Source: an uncultured bacterium (GTDB lineage: Bacteria; Cyanobacteriota; Vampirovibrionia; Gastranaerophilales; Gastranaerophilaceae). Taken from it: DNA of 15,151 bases. A program made the translations under genes and the position numbers. The stretch spans positions 1 to 15,151 of the forward strand of contig URPS01000051.1 in assembly GCA_900549855.1 (NCBI GenBank). The letters run 5' to 3'. Shown here in pieces: positions 8,001 through 13,635 of this stretch. Under the pieces are notes generated by a model. It was not told the origin of the DNA and did not search any database. It saw only the letters and a program-made list of their open reading frames with translations. Every line of letters begins with the position of its first letter. The stretch's first letter is position 1.

Positions 8001-8389
8001 ATCAAAAACAGCTTGAAATGCTCTGCGATTTATTAATTGCAAATTCTTACGCCAATATGGGGGTATACCAAAAAGCCGAAATTATATATAACGACATACT
8101 AACGCAATCAGAAAATTCTACGATTGTAGGAATCGCATTTGTAGCAAAATATTTCACCGCTAAACTATATTTAACCGAAAATAAAAATAGTGAAGCTCTT
8201 TTCTTAATTAATGATACTCTCGCTCTTTTACAGAAGTACAATAACCAATTCAAGGTAATGTACGTTCTGTTTGAAAAATTATTTATTGAAACAGCGCAAG
8301 CTATGGAACTTGACAACATTGATATAGAAACAGAAGAACAAAAACTTGCATTAGAAAATTCTAATGGCAAATTTGCTAAACTGCTCTAA
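5099..8389 (+). CDS. Zinc-ribbon, pseudo-cyclase, AAA/STAND-like ATPase, helical-repeat protein
   Basis: A 1096-residue cytosolic multidomain protein that I do not know by name. Three N-terminal zinc ribbons: C3/C6/C17/C20, C28/C31/C40/C43 and C51/C54/C65/C67. Residues about 85-205 follow the pattern of class III nucleotide cyclases (VIVRFAALKQIRKIL, then GKIIIYNDIFTINF, AVRLALKIVNAF and LKLEITI). R91 replaces the first catalytic Asp, while D135 remains, so cyclase activity is unlikely. Residues about 305-500 look like a STAND/AAA ATPase. The Walker A site is degenerate (SSNWGIKTS, 331-339), Walker B is intact (AILIEDFENLD, 434-444), and TTFIFTTN (463-470) could be sensor 1. The last ~550 residues are helical and TPR-like. 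The order matches known zinc-ribbon/cyclase/ATPase/TPR signalling proteins, but both enzyme sites are worn. It diverges from the zorA-like gene, so I infer, weakly, a sensor or effector of that motor. Confidence 0.75.
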   Translation: MKCSKCKREIPENTTICPYCHKVLALECPNCHSIGENPICEKCGFIILTKCSKCGRTISTAADKCKCGFPVKTSIAYQECESDEFASVIVRFAALKQIRKILGSQELFSKFYFRLRNLLIAQLSGIDGKIIIYNDIFTINFNKELSLPTSANKAVRLALKIVNAFSELNAKVIEELAIPLKLEITIIKKTASDLLENISINNNVKLLTVKKESKKYLKGLQINIDQFIQDCINKDFKTDSLYSIEENGQQLMFYEILLDSYIIPPSNQSLDTPVEIQKNEIKKVAIKEKEPEDIYNIKIFDINAKCKFEKSTATQIFEKFSDNKIISLRTSSNWGIKTSDIINYYTSKNIKILHAACTEEMTYKPWGIFEQLFKDYYNLSFHSSLIPQNFEVKRFNALIDLIRFKPRNSATPEDARFAYMEDFGAFLASLKNCAILIEDFENLDDTSIQTLELFFDQFKTLNTTFIFTTNQNIALHTKLKGLLRTPNYTEYTIQASSLESLLDGIKEEASDFIKSFYFEKIKENFNGSYLYFNNALMFLLEKNVLVNFENRLLLKGNQSIMLPNTLEGLIKARLKHLSKDMDASMILAYSTYLGARMDFAMLTKLGIKDVAKSAKKLIDKGFAFCKDNVLHINNYNIVKPIIDSSIKPQVNEFLSKNILANLAKGLDNTTTLFILGKLSIFKEEYLLLWKNSQFAMATGDYDAYLKNCLGFLSLIEHISHNIPAEDIENNKKEVYQNILMSLYNYSPSKIYSIENILLIDAMNENNNDKIVKLSNLMLQGALISANYTDAPTLLHNILSRMQNPTLLIDSNVNTKFLLLSLINIEILFNIGDFEQCVETANDILAVLKPDIIEKIKPASFSTNFFVNHLMETFRLAAIAKLLLMDDELDDFFNAIATALNAELPDKECILAIKDFIAGKSYHAEDIENSTPFAKVIYLILQEFEQHSDDYKTFAQNIYQAKLLSADIHQKQLEMLCDLLIANSYANMGVYQKAEIIYNDILTQSENSTIVGIAFVAKYFTAKLYLTENKNSEALFLINDTLALLQKYNNQFKVMYVLFEKLFIETAQAMELDNIDIETEEQKLALENSNGKFAKLL

Positions 8390-8424
8390 TTAGTTTCACC
8401 TTAGCTGCTCTGCTCTTTACAAAT

Positions 8425-8514
8425 TTATTTTCCAAATTTTTCGCAAAGAGTTGGAATACCGATTAATGCTAAATAAAAAATACCGCCGAATAATACTAAA
8501 TTTAAAATATCCAT
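8425..8514 (-). CDS. Small single-span membrane peptide, 29 residues
   Basis: A short frame encoding MDILNLVLFGGIFYLALIGI followed by nine more residues (PTLCEKFGK). It is almost entirely one hydrophobic helix (residues 3-21) with a short basic tail. Support beyond length: AAAGGAG 9 nt before the ATG, and TTGAAA-N17-TATAAG upstream on the same strand. It sits alone in the 309-bp gap between the large ATPase gene (convergent) and the gene at 8699 (divergent). It resembles in size small subunits or regulators such as KdpF or CydX, but no partner complex is encoded nearby and the sequence does not match those I know. Conservation in related genomes would decide whether it is real. Confidence 0.5.
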   Translation of the reverse strand: MDILNLVLFGGIFYLALIGIPTLCEKFGK

Positions 8515-8566
8515 TTTTTCATTCTCCTTTCAGAATGGCAAGTACAACAACTATACCTACCACTCA

Positions 8567-8595
8567 CTTATATTTAGTTAATTCCACATTTTCAA
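8567..8595 (-). promoter_or_regulatory. Promoter of the small membrane peptide
   Basis: On the minus strand TTGAAA (8595-8590) and TATAAG (8572-8567) are separated by 17 nt. The leader to the peptide's ATG would be about 45 nt. One mismatch from consensus in each hexamer. Confidence 0.45.
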
Positions 8596-8646
8596 AATTA
8601 ATAACGCTTTTTAAAGAAAAGTTTTACAATTCTTAACAAACCCATG

Positions 8647-8676
8647 TTTACATTGATATCATTTTGAGTGTACAAT
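8647..8676 (+). promoter_or_regulatory. Promoter of the gene at 8699
   Basis: TTTACA (8647-8652), 18 nt, TACAAT (8671-8676). The strong AAGGAGG that follows at 8682-8688 would lie near the very start of the transcript, so the true start of transcription may differ slightly. Confidence 0.45.
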
Positions 8677-8698
8677 TATATAAGGAGGCTTTATAACA

Positions 8699-9343
8699 TT
8701 GAGTAAAGGCTACGAAAATTTCAATAATATGGAAACTTCCTTCAGAAAATCCACACTAATACAGGAAAGAATCGGACTTGTTTCTACACATATGTATAAG
8801 CAGTTTTTGGATTATCAACACGCAACAATGAACACAACAGAGATTTTTGCGGAAATGATTGATAACTTAAAAGCAACTGCAGATTCACTTAAGCAATCTT
8901 TTGCAGCACGTGGTGTTACGACAGAGAATATTTATGTTGAACATGATAAGGATAAAACCGTTGTAATCATTAATATTTTGTGGCATACAATCAGCTTAAC
9001 TACACGTTGCAATTATGAACCTCAGGCTTTGTTCAGAGAAAGTGCTCCACCTATGTTTTCCGGTCGTATTATGGCAATAAACGGAAATTATAACGAGCTT
9101 ATGGAAGGAATTTCATCAAGAAACGATATGATGCAGGTACTTCTTGACAAAGAAGTAGCGTCATTATTTGTTCCTGCTGATAAAACACAAAATTCTATTT
9201 TCAAAATAAGACACCTTGCTAACAGAGAATTTTTCTTAAATTCGTCTGATGCTTCCAGAGAATTTGTACTCAAAGTAATTGAAACAATTTGTGGTGGTGG
9301 TTTGTATCACGAAGAAGGTTCAAGAAAGAGTTTTAATATTTAA
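8699..9343 (+). CDS. Conserved-looking cytosolic protein of unknown function
   Basis: A 214-residue product that I do not recognise. The start is a TTG placed 10 nt after AAGGAGG (8682-8688), which makes this start convincing despite the rare codon. There is no signal peptide and no membrane helix. The N-terminal ~80 residues look helical and rich in Met, Gln, Asn and Thr. They are followed by alternating hydrophobic strands (KTVVIINILWHTISLTTRC, about 85-103) and a mixed region with a Gly-rich end (ICGGGLYHEE). It is transcribed alone, in the same direction as rpsP, with a 186-bp gap and no clear terminator between, so read-through into rpsP is possible. No function can be assigned from sequence. 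Confidence 0.7.
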   Translation: MSKGYENFNNMETSFRKSTLIQERIGLVSTHMYKQFLDYQHATMNTTEIFAEMIDNLKATADSLKQSFAARGVTTENIYVEHDKDKTVVIINILWHTISLTTRCNYEPQALFRESAPPMFSGRIMAINGNYNELMEGISSRNDMMQVLLDKEVASLFVPADKTQNSIFKIRHLANREFFLNSSDASREFVLKVIETICGGGLYHEEGSRKSFNI

Positions 9344-9407
9344 AAAATTTAACAATGTGTAAATTCTACTTGATTTACAGGTGTATTTATGATTATTTAT
9401 TAATATG

Positions 9408-9476
9408 GATGGGTTGTATCCTCTTAGACCTATTCAATCTAAGAATAAGCGGCTAGATTCTTAGGAGTAACAAGGG
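9408..9476 (+). promoter_or_regulatory. Structured rpsP leader with two competing hairpins
   Basis: TCTTAGA (9422-9428) can pair with TCTAAGA (9438-9444). That second arm overlaps CTAAGAAT (9439-9446), which pairs perfectly with ATTCTTAG (9457-9464). The two hairpins exclude each other, as in attenuators and ribosomal protein leaders. A weak promoter (TTTACA 9374-9379, 18 nt, TATTAA) lies just upstream. I see no T-box or known riboswitch core. Confidence 0.4.
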
Positions 9477-9529
9477 GGTTGTTAAAGTCAAGTTTAGCAA
9501 TATCCCAAAATTTGAGAAGGAATAAAAAA

Positions 9530-9907
9530 ATGTTAAAAATCAGATTAAAAAGATTAGGCGCAAAAAAGGCTCCTACATACAGAGTTATCGTAATCAACTC
9601 AACTACAAAAAGAGAAGGTAGACCTATTGAAGAATTAGGTTACTACAATCCTAAAACAAAAGAAATGAAGTTGAACAAAGAAAGCGCTTTAGCTTGGATT
9701 TCTAAAGGTGCTCAACCTACTGATACAGTTAAATACTTGATTACTAACTGCAACGATGATGGTACTCTAAACTACAAAAAATCAGAAGTAGTTAAACTTT
9801 CTAAAAAAGCTCAAGCTAAGAAAGCTGAAGAAGAAGCTAGAAAAGCAGAAGAAGCAGCAAAGGCTGCAGAGGAAGCTGCTCAAGCAGAAGCAACTCCTGC
9901 TGAATAG
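9530..9907 (+). CDS. rpsP: 30S ribosomal protein S16 with extended C-terminus
   Basis: S16 helps assemble the 30S subunit by binding 16S rRNA. The family core is plain: MLKIRLKRLGAKKAPTYRVI, then REGRPIEELGYYNP and a WISKGAQPTDTVKYL segment, covering about residues 1-80. I start it at ATG 9530 because GAGAAGG (9514-9520) is 9 nt upstream and the family begins MLKIRL. The open frame reaches back to 9479 but adds 17 residues no S16 has. The protein is 125 residues, against about 80-90 usual. The extra ~40 are a Lys/Ala/Glu run (AKKAEEEARKAEEAAKAAEE) that should form a charged helix. Neighbours usual for rpsP (rimM, trmD, rplS, ffh) are absent; it ends at a strong terminator and appears monocistronic. 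Confidence 0.95.
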   Translation: MLKIRLKRLGAKKAPTYRVIVINSTTKREGRPIEELGYYNPKTKEMKLNKESALAWISKGAQPTDTVKYLITNCNDDGTLNYKKSEVVKLSKKAQAKKAEEEARKAEEAAKAAEEAAQAEATPAE

Positions 9908-9924
9908 TATAAAATCATTTTATA

Positions 9925-9957
9925 AAAACGCCTTCCAAAATTTGGAGGGCGTTTTTG
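9925..9957 (+). terminator. Rho-independent terminator of rpsP
   Basis: AAAACGCCTTCC pairs with GGAGGGCGTTTT (one G-T wobble) around a short A/T loop, followed by a T run. It begins 18 nt after the rpsP stop. The A run on the 5' side lets it act in both directions. Confidence 0.9.
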
Positions 9958-10037
9958 TTATTAGAGCACAATTAGATTTTTAAAATTTATTGTAAACATA
10001 TGTAAAGATTGCTGTATAAATAAGCAAGTTTTGATTG

Positions 10038-10043
10038 TATAAT
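10038..10043 (+). promoter_or_regulatory. -10 element for the repeat protein gene
   Basis: A perfect TATAAT lies 45 nt before the ATG at 10088, giving a leader of about 35-40 nt. No clear -35 at the right distance. Confidence 0.5.
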
Positions 10044-10087
10044 GCATTTATAAGAATGTGTATCAGTATGTGGAAGGTAGGGATAAT

Positions 10088-10693
10088 ATGATAAACCCAA
10101 TTAGTTTTAGAGCAGTTGAAGCTCCAGTTTTGAATCCTGTAAAAAAGGAAGAAGTACAAAATACAGAAGTAGTTACTAATCCAATTAGCAATGAAGCTTC
10201 ATTTAGAGGTGCAGAAGCTCTTGCGGCATATAATAAGGCAATTTTAGCAACAAATGCAAACACAGAAGAGGCAACTAAGGCTCCTGCGTTCAAAGGTGAA
10301 GAAATCGCTACGGAAAAAGCTCCTAAAGACGCTCCTGCTTTCAGAGGTGAAGAACCTGTAGAAGAACAACCGGCTGAAAAAGCTCCTGCGTTCAAAGGTG
10401 AAGAAACAGCTACTGAAGAGGCTCCTAAAGATGCGCCTGCTTTTAGAGGTGAAGAACCTGTTGAAGAACAACCGGCTGAAAAAGCTCCTGCGTTCAAAGG
10501 AGAAGAGCCTGTTGCAGAAGAAGCTCCTAAAGATGCGCCTGCATTCAGAGGTGAAGAACCTGTTGCAGAAGAAGCTCCTAAAGATGCACCTGCATTCAGA
10601 GGTGAAGAACCTGTTGTAGAAGAAGCTCCTAAAGATGCGCCAGCTTTCAAGGGAGAAGAACCTGTCGAAGAAGTTGAAGCTGAAACTAAGTAG
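10088..10693 (+). CDS. Acidic protein of eight 17-residue repeats
   Basis: A 201-residue, Cys-free, Glu/Ala/Pro-rich protein with no signal peptide or membrane helix. I choose ATG 10088, which follows the purine-rich GGAAGGTAGGG, over a GTG 30 bases earlier. Residues 1-64 are non-repetitive and contain ISFRA and SFRG. From residue 65 come eight units beginning APAF(K/R)GEE, at residues 65, 82, 99, 116, 133, 150, 167 and 184. Units 1-2 and 3-4 form a 34-residue pair, and units 5-7 are nearly identical singles, so the array grew by more than one duplication step. It is probably disordered. I suspect the SF(R/K)G element in the non-repeat part is the seed of the repeat. No function can be assigned. 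It is convergent with the membrane protein gene across a shared palindrome. Confidence 0.75.
   Translation: MINPISFRAVEAPVLNPVKKEEVQNTEVVTNPISNEASFRGAEALAAYNKAILATNANTEEATKAPAFKGEEIATEKAPKDAPAFRGEEPVEEQPAEKAPAFKGEETATEEAPKDAPAFRGEEPVEEQPAEKAPAFKGEEPVAEEAPKDAPAFRGEEPVAEEAPKDAPAFRGEEPVVEEAPKDAPAFKGEEPVEEVEAETK
10280..10687 (+). repeat. Eight in-frame 51-bp tandem repeats
   Basis: The 17-residue units above are encoded by 51-bp units with frequent near-identical blocks (for example GCTCCTAAAGATGCGCCTGC appears more than once). There are no unique spacers. Such arrays vary in copy number by slippage and are easily collapsed in assembly. Confidence 0.9.
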
Positions 10694-10694
10694 T

Positions 10695-10756
10695 TTAAAT
10701 ATAAATAAAAAAATCCGTTGGTAAAATTACCAACGGATTTTTTTATTTATATTTAA
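10695..10756. terminator. Bidirectional terminator filling the intergenic spacer
   Basis: Arms 10695-10724 and 10727-10756 are inverted copies, about 30 bp each, around a central AA. The core AATCCGTTGGTAA/TTACCAACGGATT is flanked by an A run on the left and a T run on the right, so each direction ends in a U tract. It occupies the spacer between the TAG of the repeat protein and the TAA of the facing gene. Confidence 0.9.
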
Positions 10757-11428
10757 TTAATTACTTTGTCCTGCACGGTAACCGCAAGCAACATAAACGA
10801 TTGGCAAAAATCTGGCAATATTTAATTTTTCTACCATAGGAATCTTGGCTAGTGCCAAAGCACCAATTCCATCATCAATATTTGCCAACGCATCTTTTGG
10901 AGTAAGTTTTCTATCTGGATATTTGTCTTTTGGATCTGTTATAATATTTGACAACGCAGCTGAACCGTACATACCAACTAGAAGGCCGCCTATAACTGAT
11001 AAAAATTTATTCATTTTTGTATTGTATTTTTCACTATTTTCACAAAGACTCACCGCTCCACCAACAATCCATGTTGGAATAGAAGCATTTAAGAATTGAA
11101 ATAATCCTTCTTTTAATCTATTTTTTTGTACCTTTTTTTCTTCTCCTATTAAACCGAACCCAACTCCACCTATGATTGCACCAGCAGAAGTTTTAATCAT
11201 ATCCCACATGCCATATTGTAATTTTAGCGGATTTTTCACTTTTTGTTTTTTCATCATTAATAAAATTGGAATCATAGTACCAATTGTTGAGCCTGCAAAA
11301 GCTTTTGTCTTATCCGCAGTTGAAATATTTCTATTATAAGATTTTACCCTATAATTACATTTTTTATCTGTTTTTATTGAACTCAAAAATGGAGTATAAG
11401 ATACAATATTATTTGTTTGTATATTCAT
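10757..11428 (-). CDS. Small polytopic membrane protein of unknown function
   Basis: A 223-residue product I do not recognise. Residues 1-40 are polar and basic. Hydrophobic stretches follow at about 45-59 (GSTIGTMIPILLMM), 82-96 (SAGAIIGGVGFGLIG), 113-128 (FLNASIPTWIVGGAVSL) and 143-162 (FLSVIGGLLVGMYGSAALS), with a weaker one near the C-terminus (FLPIVYVACGY). The glycine-rich spans suggest tight helix packing. The style of N-terminus (MNIQTNNIVSYTPF) is like other lineage-specific proteins of this genome. There is no good Shine-Dalgarno at the ATG. It lies downstream of cca on the same strand with a 59-bp gap, so it may be the last gene of that operon or be transcribed alone. Confidence 0.65.
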   Translation of the reverse strand: MNIQTNNIVSYTPFLSSIKTDKKCNYRVKSYNRNISTADKTKAFAGSTIGTMIPILLMMKKQKVKNPLKLQYGMWDMIKTSAGAIIGGVGFGLIGEEKKVQKNRLKEGLFQFLNASIPTWIVGGAVSLCENSEKYNTKMNKFLSVIGGLLVGMYGSAALSNIITDPKDKYPDRKLTPKDALANIDDGIGALALAKIPMVEKLNIARFLPIVYVACGYRAGQSN

Positions 11429-11466
11429 TTTATTACTTTTTTAAAATTTACCTAGTTATATAAAAC

Positions 11467-11484
11467 CAATAAAAATTTTTATTG
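11467..11484. repeat. Perfect AT palindrome after cca
   Basis: CAATAAAAATTTTTATTG is a perfect 18-bp palindrome 3 nt beyond the cca stop. Its AT-rich stem and the lack of a clean U tract on the minus strand make it a weak terminator at best. Confidence 0.3.
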
Positions 11485-11487
11485 CTA

Positions 11488-12930
11488 TTATTTGTAATTA
11501 ATTTTTAATTGCTTTACAAAACCTATCGCATCATCTCTTGTCACAACATCGCCATTGAGTTGAGCTTCTTGCAAATTCTTAATCACAAGTCCTAACCTTG
11601 GCGATTGTGGAATGTTTAAAATAGTCATTATTTCTTTACCATCCAACAATTTAGGCAATGGCTTTAGAGTATCTTTTTTCTTAAGATAAAAATCTAATAA
11701 CGTATTAAGACCGTTGATATTATTTTTAATCATTTCGTCAGTAATATCCTGCCCTAGTGCCGATAAACGGTCGGCTTTTGCTAAAATAATGTTATCTATA
11801 ACATTACTATCCATTTTTCTAATATAGCGCATCATCACTTTATCATTCAATTCCGGTGCTGCTATAACATTTGATGGATAAATATGATTTTTTATCATGC
11901 CGGAAATATATTCTATCTGTTTTTTAGAAAACTTTAAATCCTTCAATAATGTAACAACAAGTTTTGAGCCCACATCATCGTGCTTAATAAATCTATGTCT
12001 TACACCACAAACACGACTATCCTTAGTACAGTTATTGCAATTTTCAGGGATACAAGTATCACTTTCCAGAGTCCAAGTCGAAAATTTACCAATATCATGC
12101 AAAAAACCTGCCAATTTTAAATGGTTTATGCGAGGAAAACCTCCAAAATCAGTTTGTTTTAAATGAGCTTGAATTTCTTCCGCAGAATTTTTATAAAGAA
12201 GTTCAATCTGTCTAACTGTTTCTACAACGTGATGGAATAAATCCAAGTGGTGATGGCTATTTGGCGGTACTTGTTTCATCTCAGCTACATTAGGAAATAT
12301 TTTTTCTAACAATCCGTCATCGTCCATCAATAGCAATGTCTTTGCGGCATAATCTCCACCGAACAATTTCATCAATTCATAAGCTATACGCTCTTTTGCA
12401 GGATTTAAAGCCAAATATTGATACTTTTTTAAAGCAATTTGTAATTCTTCTGCGGGTTTAAAACCTGTAACCGCTAAAAATCTATAAGCCCTTAGTACCC
12501 TTAGCGAATCCTCTTCAAAGTTTTCATCTCTAATTTGTCTTAGAACTCCTTTTTCTAAGTCATCCATCCCACCGGTAACATCAATAAACTCACATTTTCT
12601 TAAATCATAAGCTATAGCATTAATAGTAAAATCACGTCTTTGTAAATCATCTTCAATCGTATCACCTTGCATTTCTGAAATATCAAGATAGTTAATTTTA
12701 TCCTTCAAAACAACTCTATAGATATGATTTTCGGAATCTAAAGTAACCATTGTAGCATCAAATTGTTCAGCAAGTTTTTGCGCAAAACTCTCAGCATTTT
12801 TTATCGCAATATCTCTATCGCATATACAAAAATTCTTCTTATCAGCAGCCATTAACCAATCACGCACACAACCGCCAACAAGATATCCTTCATTTATTTC
12901 TTTTAGAATAAAATCATCCTTGATATTCAT
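11488..12930 (-). CDS. cca: CCA-adding tRNA nucleotidyltransferase with HD domain
   Basis: Builds or repairs the 3' CCA end of tRNAs. The family members poly(A) polymerase I or an A-only/CC-only split enzyme cannot be excluded by eye. I start it at ATG 12930 because the minus strand has GGAG 9 nt upstream; a TTG at 12951 would add 7 residues. Seen, numbered from that ATG: GG motif VGGCVRD (18-24), catalytic DRD (D38, D40), RRDFTINAIAYD (98-109), then the neck, and an HD domain (HHVVETV, FLHDIGK with H278/D279, KHDD 317-319). Within the HD domain is a four-cysteine insert (C293, C298, C301, C308) that could bind a metal. Length, about 480, is normal for class II enzymes with HD. It overlaps the end of rsmE by 17 bp, so the two are translationally coupled. 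Confidence 0.93.
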   Translation of the reverse strand: MNIKDDFILKEINEGYLVGGCVRDWLMAADKKNFCICDRDIAIKNAESFAQKLAEQFDATMVTLDSENHIYRVVLKDKINYLDISEMQGDTIEDDLQRRDFTINAIAYDLRKCEFIDVTGGMDDLEKGVLRQIRDENFEEDSLRVLRAYRFLAVTGFKPAEELQIALKKYQYLALNPAKERIAYELMKLFGGDYAAKTLLLMDDDGLLEKIFPNVAEMKQVPPNSHHHLDLFHHVVETVRQIELLYKNSAEEIQAHLKQTDFGGFPRINHLKLAGFLHDIGKFSTWTLESDTCIPENCNNCTKDSRVCGVRHRFIKHDDVGSKLVVTLLKDLKFSKKQIEYISGMIKNHIYPSNVIAAPELNDKVMMRYIRKMDSNVIDNIILAKADRLSALGQDITDEMIKNNINGLNTLLDFYLKKKDTLKPLPKLLDGKEIMTILNIPQSPRLGLVIKNLQEAQLNGDVVTRDDAIGFVKQLKINYK

Positions 12931-13633
12931 AAATAATATCTCCAAGTCCAACTATTACAGCGGTTTCAGCTTTTAAAATAAGATATCCAAGAGTTATCAA
13001 CGGCAAGTTTTTTTGTTTAAAATATTCAAATTCTTTTTCTGAAAAACCGCCTTCCGGTCCAATAATAACCAAAACTTTATCACCTTTTCGGATAGGATTT
13101 TCGTTTAAATAACTTCTCAAACTCTTTTCCGTAGAGCGTTCTGCGAACACAATGACTTTATCAAACTCTTTATTTAAAAGTTCCTCAAAAGTTATTGGAG
13201 CTTCACATGTCGGGATTTTTGCCCTTTCACATTGTTTAGAAGCTTCATACATAACCTTTTGCCACTTTTCTTGTTTATTGACTTTTAGTGCACAATTATC
13301 TGTAAAAACCGGATACACAGCTCGAGCACCAAGTTCTGTTGCTTTTTCCATAACAGTCAATTGAGCATCACTTCTCAAAGGACTTTGTGCTAGATACAAA
13401 TCAAATTCCAAATCTCGCTCAGAATGATAGGATTTTTCAATTTCACAAATAATTTCTTTAGAATTTATTTCTTTAATTATTGTTTCATACTGAATTTGAT
13501 TTTCATCTATCAAGAGCAACTTTTCACCACATCTTGCTCTTAGAGAACGAGCGATATGTCTGTAATTATCAGAGTCTGTTACAGTTATTAAATTTTCGTT
13601 TCTATCATTTGAATTTACAAAAAAATGTGGCAT
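12914..13633 (-). CDS. rsmE: 16S rRNA (uracil-1498-N3)-methyltransferase
   Basis: Methylates U1498 of 16S rRNA near the decoding centre, using S-adenosylmethionine. The 239-residue product shows the N-terminal PUA-like part (MPHFFVNS, with HIARSLRARCGE), then the SPOUT knot: EKATELGA (96-103), EASKQCERAKIP (130-141), IGPEGGFSEKE (191-201) and the late LGYLILKAETA (215-225), where the family has LGxRILRAETA. Arg in that motif is Tyr-Leu here, a mild variation. It begins 2 nt after the MATE stop, with GGGAG 7 nt before the ATG lying inside the MATE gene, and it overlaps cca. The three genes are therefore one operon, with the RNA-processing genes downstream. Confidence 0.95.
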   Translation of the reverse strand: MPHFFVNSNDRNENLITVTDSDNYRHIARSLRARCGEKLLLIDENQIQYETIIKEINSKEIICEIEKSYHSERDLEFDLYLAQSPLRSDAQLTVMEKATELGARAVYPVFTDNCALKVNKQEKWQKVMYEASKQCERAKIPTCEAPITFEELLNKEFDKVIVFAERSTEKSLRSYLNENPIRKGDKVLVIIGPEGGFSEKEFEYFKQKNLPLITLGYLILKAETAVIVGLGDIIYEYQG

Positions 13634-13635
13634 AT

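Noticed and set aside
8425..8514. KdpF or CydX identity for the small peptide
   Set aside because: The sequence does not match those peptides as I know them, and no kdp or cyd genes are nearby.
8451..8636. Plus-strand 61-codon frame in the gap before 8699
   Set aside because: No ribosome binding site, poor composition, and it overlaps the better supported minus-strand peptide.
9408..9476. T-box or known riboswitch ahead of rpsP
   Set aside because: No T-box sequence, no specifier loop pattern and no recognisable ligand-binding core.
9479..9529. N-terminal extension of S16 from the upstream start
   Set aside because: S16 proteins begin MLKIRL, and the ribosome site GAGAAGG fits the ATG at 9530.
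10063..10650. Long minus-strand frame of 195 codons opposite the repeat protein
   Set aside because: It is the antisense shadow of the repeat array (Ala/Gly/Ser periodicity), with no ribosome site and no relation to known proteins.
10280..10687. CRISPR-like repeat array
   Set aside because: The repeats are contiguous 51-bp coding units without unique spacers and stay in frame throughout.
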